From JAEZBP01 sp963832725 (GTDB lineage: Bacteria > Myxococcota_A > Polyangia > Polyangiales > Sandaracinaceae), in contig CAWHVG010000005.1 of assembly GCA_963832725.1 (NCBI GenBank), positions 682,001 through 746,000 on the forward strand: a stretch of 64,000 bases of DNA. The letters run 5' to 3'. This document shows positions 10,710-18,681 of this stretch, one piece after another. The translations under genes were made by a program, and so were the position numbers. Numbering within the stretch: position 1 is the first letter of the stretch; each line of letters begins with the position of its first letter. The notes beneath the pieces are model-generated. The model searched no databases and was not told the DNA's origin. It saw nothing but the letters and a program-made list of their open reading frames with translations.

Positions 10710-11879
10710 ATGAGTCAGCAACGCTTCATCCGCTGTCCGCACTGCGGTCTGCCGCACGAGGCGGCGGAGAGTCGCTGCCCGGTCACCGGCGAGGCGATCG
10801 CCATCGCGAGCAAGCCGCGCTCGAGCCGATCGGGACCTTCCGATGCCTACTCGTGGGAGCACAGCCTGCACCCGTGGTCGAAGGCCGAGGAGAGCGAGCT
10901 CGATCCGATCGAACCCAGCTCGTTCGTCGGCCGAACCGTCGAGGGCAAGTATCGGATCGAGGCGCTGATCGGGCAGGGCGGCATGGGCGCCGTGTTCCGG
11001 GCCGTGAACATCCGCATCGGCAAGCCGGTGGCGCTCAAGGTGCTCACGGCGAGCTACACGCCCGGCAGCGAGCCGGAGCGGCGCTTTCTGCGCGAGGCGC
11101 GGCTGGTCGGTTCGATCGGGCATCCGAGCATCGTGGAGGTCTTCGACCTCGGCCGGCTCGAGGACGGAAAGCCCTTTCAGGTCATGGAGCTGCTCGAGGG
11201 ACAGACCCTCGCCGAGCGCCTGCGGATCGAGGGCGCGCTGCCCGAGCCGGAAGCGCTCGACATCGCCGAACAGGTGCTCTCGGCGCTCGACGCGGCGCAT
11301 CGGCGCGGGGTGGTGCACCGCGACCTGAAGCCCGAGAACGTGTACCTCGCCGAGCGGGGCGCGACGAAGACCGTGAAGCTGCTGGACTTCGGCGTCAGCA
11401 AGAGCCTCAGCGAGCACAGCCTGTCGTTGACCATGCCCGGCATGGTGGTGGGGACGCCCTACTACCTGTCACCGGAGCAAGCGCGGGGCGCGCGCGACGT
11501 GGATCACCGCGTCGACATCTGGTCGATGGGCGTGCTGCTCTACGAGGTGCTGACCGGCGCCCTGCCCTTCACCGCCAAGACCTACGAGGCGCTCTTGGTG
11601 AAGATCCTGGAAACGCGGCCGGTCTTGCCCAGCCGCTATCAGCCGAGGCTGACGCCGGACGTGGAGGCGGTGGTGATGCGCGCGCTCGACCCGGACATCG
11701 CGGCGCGCTTCGCCAGCGCCGGAGAGATGCGCGCCGAACTGCGCGCCGCCCGCGCGATCTCGCTCCAACACCGCTTTCCGAGCTTCGGCGGCGACACGGG
11801 CAGCGACACAGCAGCCGACGTGACCGTGCGCGAGGGGCTCGACGAGATCGACGATCCGACGGAGGTCTCGGACAGCTGA
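10710..11879 (+). CDS. Ser/Thr protein kinase with N-terminal zinc ribbon
   Basis: A 389-residue Hanks-type kinase. Residues 1-35 hold a zinc-ribbon-like element (RCPHCGLPHEA... RCPVTGE). After a linker, the kinase domain spans about 75-345: glycine loop IGQGGMGAVF, VALKV lysine, Glu of the C-helix in FLREARLVGSIGHP, catalytic HRDLKPEN, DFGVSK, activation loop with GTPYYLSPEQ, and DIWSMGVLLYEVLTG. All catalytic residues are present. Unlike many myxobacterial kinases it has no transmembrane helix or large C-terminal sensor, so it is probably cytosolic. It follows the sigma operon by 75 bp and precedes the tandem repeat by 6 bp. Confidence 0.92.
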   Translation: MSQQRFIRCPHCGLPHEAAESRCPVTGEAIAIASKPRSSRSGPSDAYSWEHSLHPWSKAEESELDPIEPSSFVGRTVEGKYRIEALIGQGGMGAVFRAVNIRIGKPVALKVLTASYTPGSEPERRFLREARLVGSIGHPSIVEVFDLGRLEDGKPFQVMELLEGQTLAERLRIEGALPEPEALDIAEQVLSALDAAHRRGVVHRDLKPENVYLAERGATKTVKLLDFGVSKSLSEHSLSLTMPGMVVGTPYYLSPEQARGARDVDHRVDIWSMGVLLYEVLTGALPFTAKTYEALLVKILETRPVLPSRYQPRLTPDVEAVVMRALDPDIAARFASAGEMRAELRAARAISLQHRFPSFGGDTGSDTAADVTVREGLDEIDDPTEVSDS

Positions 11880-11885
11880 AATTAG

Positions 11886-12209
11886 ATGTCGGAGGCGGAA
11901 GTCGCGACCGGTATGGGCGAGCGATCGGCGTCGAGATGGGGTGCGCGCCCCCGCAGGAAGTGCAACGCATTTTCGAGGAGGCTCGCGCCCCAGATCGGCG
12001 TCGAGAGCCGGCCAGACCGTGTTGCGACTTCCGCGGAGGACATCTGGATGTCGGAGGCGGAAGTCGCGACCGGTATGGGCGAGCGATCGGCGTCGAGATG
12101 GGGTGCGCGCCCCCGCAGGAAATGCAACGCATTTTCGAGGAGGCTCGCGCCCGAGATCGGCGTCGAGAGCCGGCCAGACCGTGTTGCGACTTCCGCGGAG
12201 GACATCTGG
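11886..12209. repeat. Tandem duplication of a 162-bp intergenic repeat unit
   Basis: Two head-to-tail copies (11886-12047 and 12048-12209) differ at only two visible positions (AAG/AAA before TGCAACGC; CCAG/CGAG before ATCGG). Each unit is bounded by inverted arms: GATGTC..GGCGGAAGTCGCGAC at the left and, on the other strand, GATGTC..GCGGAAGTCGCAAC at the right, so each could fold as a long hairpin. A 14-bp direct repeat GATCGGCGTCGAGA occurs twice inside a unit, 70 bp apart. Because 162 is a multiple of three, both strands stay open as a 54-residue repeat, but no ribosome site or known protein supports coding. Diverged relatives lie elsewhere in the window. Confidence 0.88.
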
Positions 12210-12267
12210 GTGTCATCCGATCGCCCTGTGGCGGTCGAGGGCGCGGACGAGTAGACCACCGCCTCCG

Positions 12268-12957
12268 ATGAAGCGTGACCACCCGGACGTGATCGAGCTC
12301 GATGGGCCGGCGCCGCTCCCGGCGGAGGCCGCCGCGGTGGTGGAGATCCTGGCGCCGCTGGTGACCCCGGCGCGGCTGGCGCGGATGGACGCGGTGATCG
12401 CCCGGCGGACCCGCTCTTTGGTGCCGGTGCTGGAGGACCTGGCCGACCCGCACAACGGCGCGGCGGTGATGCGCTCGGCCGACGCCTTCGGCTGCCACGA
12501 GGTCCACGTGATCGAGGACCGGCACCGCTTCGTCGTCTCGCACCACGTGACGCGCGGGACGGATCGCTGGCTGGAGCTGGTTCGCCACGACTCGACGGAC
12601 GAGTGTCTCGAGAAGCTGGAAGCGAGCGGCTACCAGGTCTTCGTCGCCGCCATGGACGGCGATCTGACGCCGGAGGACCTGGCCGAGGTGCCGCGCGCGG
12701 CCGTCGTCTTCGGCAACGAGCACAAGGGCGCGTCGGAGGCGGTCCGCCGCGCCGCGACCGGGACCTATGCCATCCCGATGGTCGGCTTCGTCGAGAGCCT
12801 CAACGTGTCGGTCGCGTCCGCCATCACCCTCTACGTCGCCTCGCGCGGGCGGCACGGCGATCTGGATGCGCAGGCACGCATGGAGATCCGCGCTCGCTAC
12901 TTGCTGGCGTCGGTGCGCGACTCAGCGCGCCTCGTCCGCGAGCGGCTCGAGCGCTGA
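12268..12957 (+). CDS. trmH: tRNA (guanosine-2'-O-)-methyltransferase, TrmH/SpoU family
   Basis: A 229-residue SPOUT methyltransferase, the same length as E. coli TrmH, which methylates the ribose of G18 in tRNA using SAM. Motif 1 is LEDLADPHNGAAVMRSADAFG with the conserved N and R; motif 2 is VVFGNEHKGAS; motif 3 is IPMVGFVESLNVSVASAI, forming the SAM-binding trefoil knot. The N-terminal LVTPARLARMDAVIARRTRSL matches TrmH, where it precedes 'VPVLEDL-DPHN'. ATG 12268 gives the expected length. The tandem repeat lies directly upstream and another repeat-bearing gap follows. Confidence 0.93.
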   Translation: MKRDHPDVIELDGPAPLPAEAAAVVEILAPLVTPARLARMDAVIARRTRSLVPVLEDLADPHNGAAVMRSADAFGCHEVHVIEDRHRFVVSHHVTRGTDRWLELVRHDSTDECLEKLEASGYQVFVAAMDGDLTPEDLAEVPRAAVVFGNEHKGASEAVRRAATGTYAIPMVGFVESLNVSVASAITLYVASRGRHGDLDAQARMEIRARYLLASVRDSARLVRERLER

Positions 12958-13273
12958 GAAGGACCTGGACCGAGCATGTCGGAGCGCCGTGGGTCGGATA
13001 CGTGGGTCGATACGACGAGGCGATGCGAGCATCGCCGAGGAGCGGCGGGCCGACGCCTCCCGACAGCCGACTGGAGGGTTCCTGGTCAACGTTCTGAGAG
13101 GAGACGCCGGAACACGGGCCGCTCGGACGCCGTTCTCCACGGGTGTGGCGCAGAATTGCCGCCGGAGAGCGACCTGGATAAGGTGAGCCGCTCGCCCTCG
13201 GCGGCGATTCCGGCGGGAGCGCACGCCCAGCCTCGACGTCACGACCTCCGCCGCGCCCATCGAGCACTCGATC
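12958..13273. other. 316-bp gap between trmH and the PBP1A gene
   Basis: No gene is supported. It contains a perfect hairpin GGCGATGC-GA-GCATCGCC (13019-13036) that recurs in weaker form at 55091-55109, and near its right end GTCACGACCTCCGCC (13238-13252), the complement of a core also found in the 162-bp repeat and at 55030. The PBP1A promoter must lie here but no box could be picked with confidence. Confidence 0.6.
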
Positions 13274-15757
13274 ATGTCGACCGCGACCGAGCGTGATGGC
13301 CTGAAGACGCCGCGCCGCAAGCGCGCCCGGACCGCGAGCGAGCGGCCGCCGGCGCGGAGCGCGCGCAAGGGCAAGCCGCCGGGCCGAAAGTCCGAGCCGC
13401 CCCGAAGCAAGCGCGGCAAGAGCACGCCCAAGCCGAGCGCCGGGACGCGCCTCTTCGCCTGGGCTCGCCGCCTCTTCCTAGCCCTCTTGGTGCTGACCGT
13501 CTTGGGCGGGCTCGGGCTCGGCGGCGTGCTCTGGTACTACGGCCGCGATCTGCCGGAGGTCGAGACGCTGCGCGACTACCACCCTCCGCAGGTCACGCGT
13601 GTGGTCGATCGCGAGGGCGAGCTGATCGGCGAGAGCTGGCAGGAGCGGCGCACGGTGGTGCCGATCGAGCGGGTGCCGCGCGTGTTGGTGCTCAGCGTGC
13701 TCGCGGCGGAGGACGCCGACTTCTACCGCCACCAGGGCCTCGACTACGCCGGCCTGATGCGGGCGGTCGTGCGCGGCATCCTCAGCGGCCACTTCCGCGG
13801 CACGAGCACGATCACCCAGCAGGTGATCAAGAACCTGGTGCTCAGCCCCGAGCGCACCCTCTCCCGGAAGATCCGCGAGCTGCTGCTGGCGCGGCGACTG
13901 GAGCAGGAGCTGAGCAAAGAGGAGATCCTCGAGCTCTACCTGAACCACGTGAACTTCGGTCACGGCCGCTACGGCGTGCAGGAAGCGGCGCAGTTCTACT
14001 TCGGCAAGGACGTCGATCAGCTCTCGCTGGCGGAGGCGTCGCTGATCGCCGGCATCCCGCAGTCGCCGACGTACCTTTCACCGCGCACCCATCCGGAGGC
14101 GGCCCGCCGGCGGCAGCGCTTCGTGCTCGACCAGCTCGAGCAGAAGCGCGCCGAGTACTGGCCGGACCTGAGCGTCGAGGAGATCGAGGCCGCGCGCGAG
14201 GCCGAGGTGGAGATCGTGCCGGTGCCCGAGACCGAGCGGGTGGCGCCGGAGGTGCTGGCCTACGCGCGGCATCTCCTGCGGGAGCAGGTCGGCGCCGAGG
14301 CCGCGCGGCGCGGCGGCTACACCATCCACACCACCATCGATCGACAGCTCCAGGTGGCGGCCCGCGAGGCGCTCCGGCACGGGTTGGAAGCGGTCGACGA
14401 GCGACATCACCTGAGGGTCCCGCTGAGCGCACCGCGGCGGGCTCGGCGCATCCGGCACGTCGACGCGCTGGCGGTGGGGCGGACCTACGACGCGGTGGTG
14501 ACGGGCGCCGACGACGAGGCGGGGCTCGTCCGCCTCGACGTCGGAGGCCACCCCGCCGTCACCGACGTGGACACGCTGGCGCGCTGGAACCCCGATCACC
14601 TGCCGGCGAGTCGGCTGGCCGAAGAGGGCGTGCGCGTCCGCGCCTCCATCCAGGCGCTGCCGGACGACGACGAGCCGGACGCACCGGCCCGGGCTCGGAT
14701 GGAGCTCGGCCCCGAGGGCGCGGTGGTGCTGATCGACGCTCGCTCGCGCGACGTGCTCGCGCTGGTGGGGAGCTACGAGCAGGGGCCCGGGTTCGACCGC
14801 GCGACCCGCGCCATGCGGCAGCCGGGCAGCACCTTCAAGCCCTTCGTCTACGCCACCGCCATCCGCTCCCGCCGCTACACGCCGGCGTCGATCGTGCTCG
14901 ACGCGCCGGGCGTCTACGACGACTGGCGACCGAGCAACTACGAGACGTGGAGCTTCCAGGGCGAGATCCGGCTCCGTGAAGCGCTGGCCCGATCAATCAA
15001 TCAGGTGGCCGTGCGGGTGATGGAGGACGTGACGCCGCCGGAGGTCATCGCCTTCGCGCAGCGCTGTGGGATCACCTCCGAGCTCGAGCCGACGCTGGCG
15101 CTGGCCCTCGGCGCGAGCGAGGTGCGGCCCATGGAGCTGGTGAACGCCTACGCGACCTTCGCCGCCGGTGGGCGCTGGGCGCCGACGCGCATCGTCTCGC
15201 GCATCGAGGGCCCCGACGGAGACGTCGCGCTGCCCGCGGCCGAGGCACCGCACGACGCGATGACGCCCGCCGAGGCCTACGTGCTGACCAGCATGCTCGA
15301 GAGCGTGGTCGATCACGGGACGGCGCGGCGCGCACGCGTGCTCCGGCGGGCGGTCGCAGGCAAGACCGGCACCAGCAACGACGCCCGAGACGCGTGGTTC
15401 GTCGGCTACTCGCCCGAAACGGTGGCCGGCGTGTGGGTCGGCTACGACGACCGGCGCCCGCTCGGCCGGCGCGAGAGCGGCGGGCATACGGCGCTGCCGA
15501 TCTGGATCGATCTGATGCAGCTCGCGACCGAAGGGCGGCCCCGGGTCGGCTTCCCCGTTCCGAGCGGCGTGGTCACGGCGCAGATCGATCCGGCGACCGG
15601 CTTGCTGGCCTATCCGGGACAAGAGGACGCCATGGAGGAGGTCTTCCTCGAAGGCACCGCGCCCACCGAGACCGCACCCGAGCCCGGCGTGCTCGACTCC
15701 AACAGCTTCCTGATGGAGCAGATGGGCGGCGCGGAGGCGACCGAGGACGGCACGTGA
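13274..15757 (+). CDS. Bifunctional penicillin-binding protein 1A
   Basis: An 827-residue class A PBP that polymerises and cross-links peptidoglycan. A very basic cytoplasmic N-terminus (Arg/Lys/Pro-rich, residues 1-58) precedes one transmembrane helix (LFLALLVLTVLGGLGLGGVL). The glycosyltransferase-51 domain has EDADFYRHQG with catalytic Glu near 145, then GTSTITQQVIKNL and RKIRELLLARRLE. A short OB-like insert (VGRTYDAVVTGADDEAGLVRLD) precedes the transpeptidase with STFK (Ser519), SIN (Ser574) and KTGTS (Lys697). Three genes follow closely, the next starting 31 bp after the stop. ATG 13274 has no strong ribosome site. Confidence 0.93.
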   Translation: MSTATERDGLKTPRRKRARTASERPPARSARKGKPPGRKSEPPRSKRGKSTPKPSAGTRLFAWARRLFLALLVLTVLGGLGLGGVLWYYGRDLPEVETLRDYHPPQVTRVVDREGELIGESWQERRTVVPIERVPRVLVLSVLAAEDADFYRHQGLDYAGLMRAVVRGILSGHFRGTSTITQQVIKNLVLSPERTLSRKIRELLLARRLEQELSKEEILELYLNHVNFGHGRYGVQEAAQFYFGKDVDQLSLAEASLIAGIPQSPTYLSPRTHPEAARRRQRFVLDQLEQKRAEYWPDLSVEEIEAAREAEVEIVPVPETERVAPEVLAYARHLLREQVGAEAARRGGYTIHTTIDRQLQVAAREALRHGLEAVDERHHLRVPLSAPRRARRIRHVDALAVGRTYDAVVTGADDEAGLVRLDVGGHPAVTDVDTLARWNPDHLPASRLAEEGVRVRASIQALPDDDEPDAPARARMELGPEGAVVLIDARSRDVLALVGSYEQGPGFDRATRAMRQPGSTFKPFVYATAIRSRRYTPASIVLDAPGVYDDWRPSNYETWSFQGEIRLREALARSINQVAVRVMEDVTPPEVIAFAQRCGITSELEPTLALALGASEVRPMELVNAYATFAAGGRWAPTRIVSRIEGPDGDVALPAAEAPHDAMTPAEAYVLTSMLESVVDHGTARRARVLRRAVAGKTGTSNDARDAWFVGYSPETVAGVWVGYDDRRPLGRRESGGHTALPIWIDLMQLATEGRPRVGFPVPSGVVTAQIDPATGLLAYPGQEDAMEEVFLEGTAPTETAPEPGVLDSNSFLMEQMGGAEATEDGT

Positions 15758-15788
15758 AGCACGAGCTCACGCCCGGAGCGACGGCGTC

Positions 15789-17161
15789 GTGAGGGGCGCC
15801 GCGTTCTCGTTCGCGTGGTTGTTCGCGCTGACGGTCGCGACGCCGCGCGCGTCGGCCACGGTGACGGTGGACCCGCCCGAGGGCTCGAGGCTCGCCGCGC
15901 TGGCGAGCGCGATTCGAGACGAGGCGCGGCGCGCGCTCGACGACGCCGGCCGAAGCGCGCTGTTCGATCCGGGTGCGCGCCGACCTACCGGAGGCCCCGC
16001 GACCCGACGCGCTGACCGCCGCGCTGATCGCGCCCACGCTCGAGGCGCTCTCGGAGGACGACCGCCGGCCGGTGGTCCACCGCGCGCTCTTCGAGGGCGA
16101 GGGCGAGGAGGCCGCCCGCCGCGCCGCGCTCCTCGGCTACCCGCTCCTGCTCGACGTCTCGCTCCGCCAAGCCGGGAATTTCCTCAGCGTCGACGCGGCG
16201 CTGTGGACGCACGACGCGCGCGCCGGCGCGTTCGAATCTGCGGACCCGCCTCGATCCGGAGCTGCGCGCCTACGTCGGGGCGTTGCCGCGGGTGACGGAG
16301 GAGACGGTGGTGGCCCGCGTCGCGGATCTTCCGGCACGAGGCTACCTCACCATGGCCGCCGCCAATCTCGACGGCGACGAAACGACCGAGTTGGTCCTCT
16401 TCACCGCGCGGTCGGTGTCCATCGTGCGCCTCGGCGCGACGCGGGTCGGCGTGCGGATCGAGGAGATCGCGCGGGCGCCTCTCCCGGAGTCGATCCCGAC
16501 CGCCGCCTCGCCCACCCGCAGGCCGCTGGCGACGGCCGTGATCCACGACGCGGGCGTGGTCGCGCGGCTCAGCGGTTTGGCGGCGCCCGTCCGCGTCACG
16601 CTCGCGAATGGGTCCATCGAGGTCGCGCCGGCCAGCGGTCCCTGTCCCGCCCGCGCCTTCCCCTTCGACGCCGGCTGCGCCGAGCTGATCCACGGTCGCG
16701 ACTTCTTCGACGACGTCATCGATCCACCGGATGCCACTCCTTTCCACACGCCGGGCACCTTTTACGCCCACGCGTGGCAACGAGTGCGCAACGCGGACGC
16801 CAGCGCGCACGAGTACGAGGCCGTGGTGACCCCGAACGGCCGGCTGGCCGTGCGGATGGACCAGCGGACCGCGGGCGCGCTCGGCTACGGGACGGCGCTG
16901 GCGATGACGGATCTGGACGAGGACGGTAGCGCCGAAATCCTCGTCAGCTCGAGCGCGGCAGACGGCCAGGGAGACCGGCTCTCGCTTCTCCGAGCGCTCC
17001 CCCGCGGCGCGCTGCACGTGCTCTGGCGATCGAGCGAGACGGAGGGCTCGATCTGGATCGCCCGCGACGCCGACCTGGACGGAGACGGGCTCGCCGAGCT
17101 CTTGGCGATCGAGGAGCCCGAGACCGCCACCGGCCGCGCGCGGCTCTGGATCGTGCGATGA
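15789..17161 (+). CDS. Exported FG-GAP/VCBS-like protein (two frame breaks)
   Basis: Repaired length about 456 residues. GTG 15789 starts a signal peptide (FSFAWLFALTVATPRASA). The middle part is helix-rich (LIAPTLEALSEDDRRPVVHR). From about 16350 there are beta-propeller style calcium-loop motifs: NLDGDETTELVLF, DLDEDGSAEILVS and DADLDGDGLAELLAI, typical of FG-GAP repeats. Two +1 breaks occur. Near 15965-15975 one G in GATCCGGGTG is probably extra (giving LFDPVRADLPEAP). At 16234-16238 GAATC should be GATC (giving AFDLRTRLDPEL). The gene lies between PBP1A and a solute-binding-protein homologue and overlaps the latter by 4 bp (ATGA). Function unknown. Confidence 0.7.
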
Positions 17162-18681
17162 GCCAAGCGACCGAGAGGCGCGTGAGGGTGGACCGAGAGA
17201 CGATCCACGCGCGCGCTCCGGCGCGCTCCGGCGTCCACTCGGGGACGCGCGCCCGAACGAGGCACCGGAGGCTCGGCCCTCGGCGGGCGAACGGGCTGGC
17301 CGGGCTCCTGGCGTCGCTCCTCGCGCTCGGCCTCGCCGCGGCGCCGGCCCGAGGCGCGCTCCCACCGCGACACGGCGGAACGCTGACGCTGCCCTCGCCC
17401 GAACCGGTCGCCACGCTCGACCCGACGCGGGCGCGGACCTACTTCGAGGCCACCCTCGCGCGCGCGGTCTTCGACGGGCTCTACGCCGTGCGCGGCGGCG
17501 TGATCACGCCCGTGCTGGCAGAGGGCCTGCCGGAGATCGAAGGCAACGTCGCGACCATCCATCTCCGGCCCGGCGTGCTCCACCACGGCGGCCGTCCGCT
17601 CGAGGCGCGCCACGTCGTCCGCTCGCTCTCGCGACTCTCGAGCGCGCCGGAGGCGGCCTGGCTCCTGGCCGCGTTCGCGAGCGATCACGGCCGGGTGGCG
17701 GTACGCGAAGTGGATCGGGCCACCATCGCCATCCAGCTCGCGCGACCCGGCGTGAACGTCGCCCGAATCCTGGCGGCGGCGCCGATGGCGATCGTGGTCG
17801 GCGGGAATCTCGGCGCGCGGCCCTACGGCACCGGCCCCTACCGCGCGCGCCTCGACGGCCACGGTGGCATCGATCTGCGCATGTTCCGCGCCGCGCCGGA
17901 GGGCGCGCCCTGGCTCCACCGCGTTCGCTTCACGCCGCCGCTCGCTCGCGACGACGAGATCCGCGCGTTCGAGCTCGGACGCGCCGACGGCTCGTGGTGG
18001 GGCCGGAGCCTGTACCACCGCGAGCCCACCCGCCCCGTGCGCACCGCGAGCGCCGAGGCCTCGGCGCCGATCCTCCTCGTGCCGAACCGCACCCGGGCGC
18101 TCCGCGACACGCGCTTGCTGGGCGGGTTGTTCGCCGCCGTCGATCGCGGGCGCTTGGAGCGGGTCGGGCTGACGCCGAGCGCATCGCTGGGCGCGGACCT
18201 GCCCGCGCCGGAGCTCCCGCCGCCGGCGCCGCTTCCGCACGGGACGCGCCTCTCGATGCTGGTACGCGCCGACTCGCCCTTCGAGGCGCGACTCGGCGAA
18301 GCGATGGCGGGCCTGCTCGACGAGCACGGCGTGCGTTTGGCGGTGGAGCGGGTGGCGGACGCGCGCTACGAGGCCGCGGTCGCGCGCGGAGACTGGGATC
18401 TGCGGCTGGCGCTGGCGCGGCCGCCCTTGCCGCTCCGTGGCGCGCGGGTCGGCGCCGCGCTGGCGGCGGCGGGACAGCTCGATCGCGCGCGCCGGATGGC
18501 CCTCTCCCTCGACGACGCCGAAGCGGCCGCTCGCGCCGCGCGCTCGCTCGGCGCGATGGTCATCGGACACGAGCGGATCGTGCTCCACCACCGGGCGGAT
18601 CTGGTCGATCTGCGCTTCGACGTGCTCGGGCGGCTCGACCTCGCCGATCTCTCCTTCGCCCGCCCGCCGGAGGCGCCGTGA
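17158..18681 (+). CDS. Family 5 extracellular solute-binding protein homologue (orphan)
   Basis: A 507-residue exported protein. A long basic leader precedes the hydrophobic segment LAGLLASLLALGLAAAPARGA. The mature start RHGGTLTLPSPEPVATLDPTRA, then ARAVFDGLY, LAEGLPEIEGNVATIHLRPGV and HHGGRPLEARHVVRSLSRL match SBP_bac_5 (DppA/OppA-type) proteins. No permease or ATPase gene is adjacent; instead it overlaps by 4 bp with both neighbours, the FG-GAP-like gene and a membrane histidine kinase. It may therefore be a periplasmic ligand sensor for that kinase rather than a transport component. The family call is fairly safe; the sensing role is inference. Confidence 0.72.
   Translation: MSQATERRVRVDRETIHARAPARSGVHSGTRARTRHRRLGPRRANGLAGLLASLLALGLAAAPARGALPPRHGGTLTLPSPEPVATLDPTRARTYFEATLARAVFDGLYAVRGGVITPVLAEGLPEIEGNVATIHLRPGVLHHGGRPLEARHVVRSLSRLSSAPEAAWLLAAFASDHGRVAVREVDRATIAIQLARPGVNVARILAAAPMAIVVGGNLGARPYGTGPYRARLDGHGGIDLRMFRAAPEGAPWLHRVRFTPPLARDDEIRAFELGRADGSWWGRSLYHREPTRPVRTASAEASAPILLVPNRTRALRDTRLLGGLFAAVDRGRLERVGLTPSASLGADLPAPELPPPAPLPHGTRLSMLVRADSPFEARLGEAMAGLLDEHGVRLAVERVADARYEAAVARGDWDLRLALARPPLPLRGARVGAALAAAGQLDRARRMALSLDDAEAAARAARSLGAMVIGHERIVLHHRADLVDLRFDVLGRLDLADLSFARPPEAP

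Noticed and set aside
11886..12254. The 162-bp tandem repeat read as a 122-residue repeat protein
   Set aside because: The unit length is a multiple of three, so both strands stay open by chance. There is no ribosome site or known domain, and the inverted ends fit a structured DNA/RNA repeat better.
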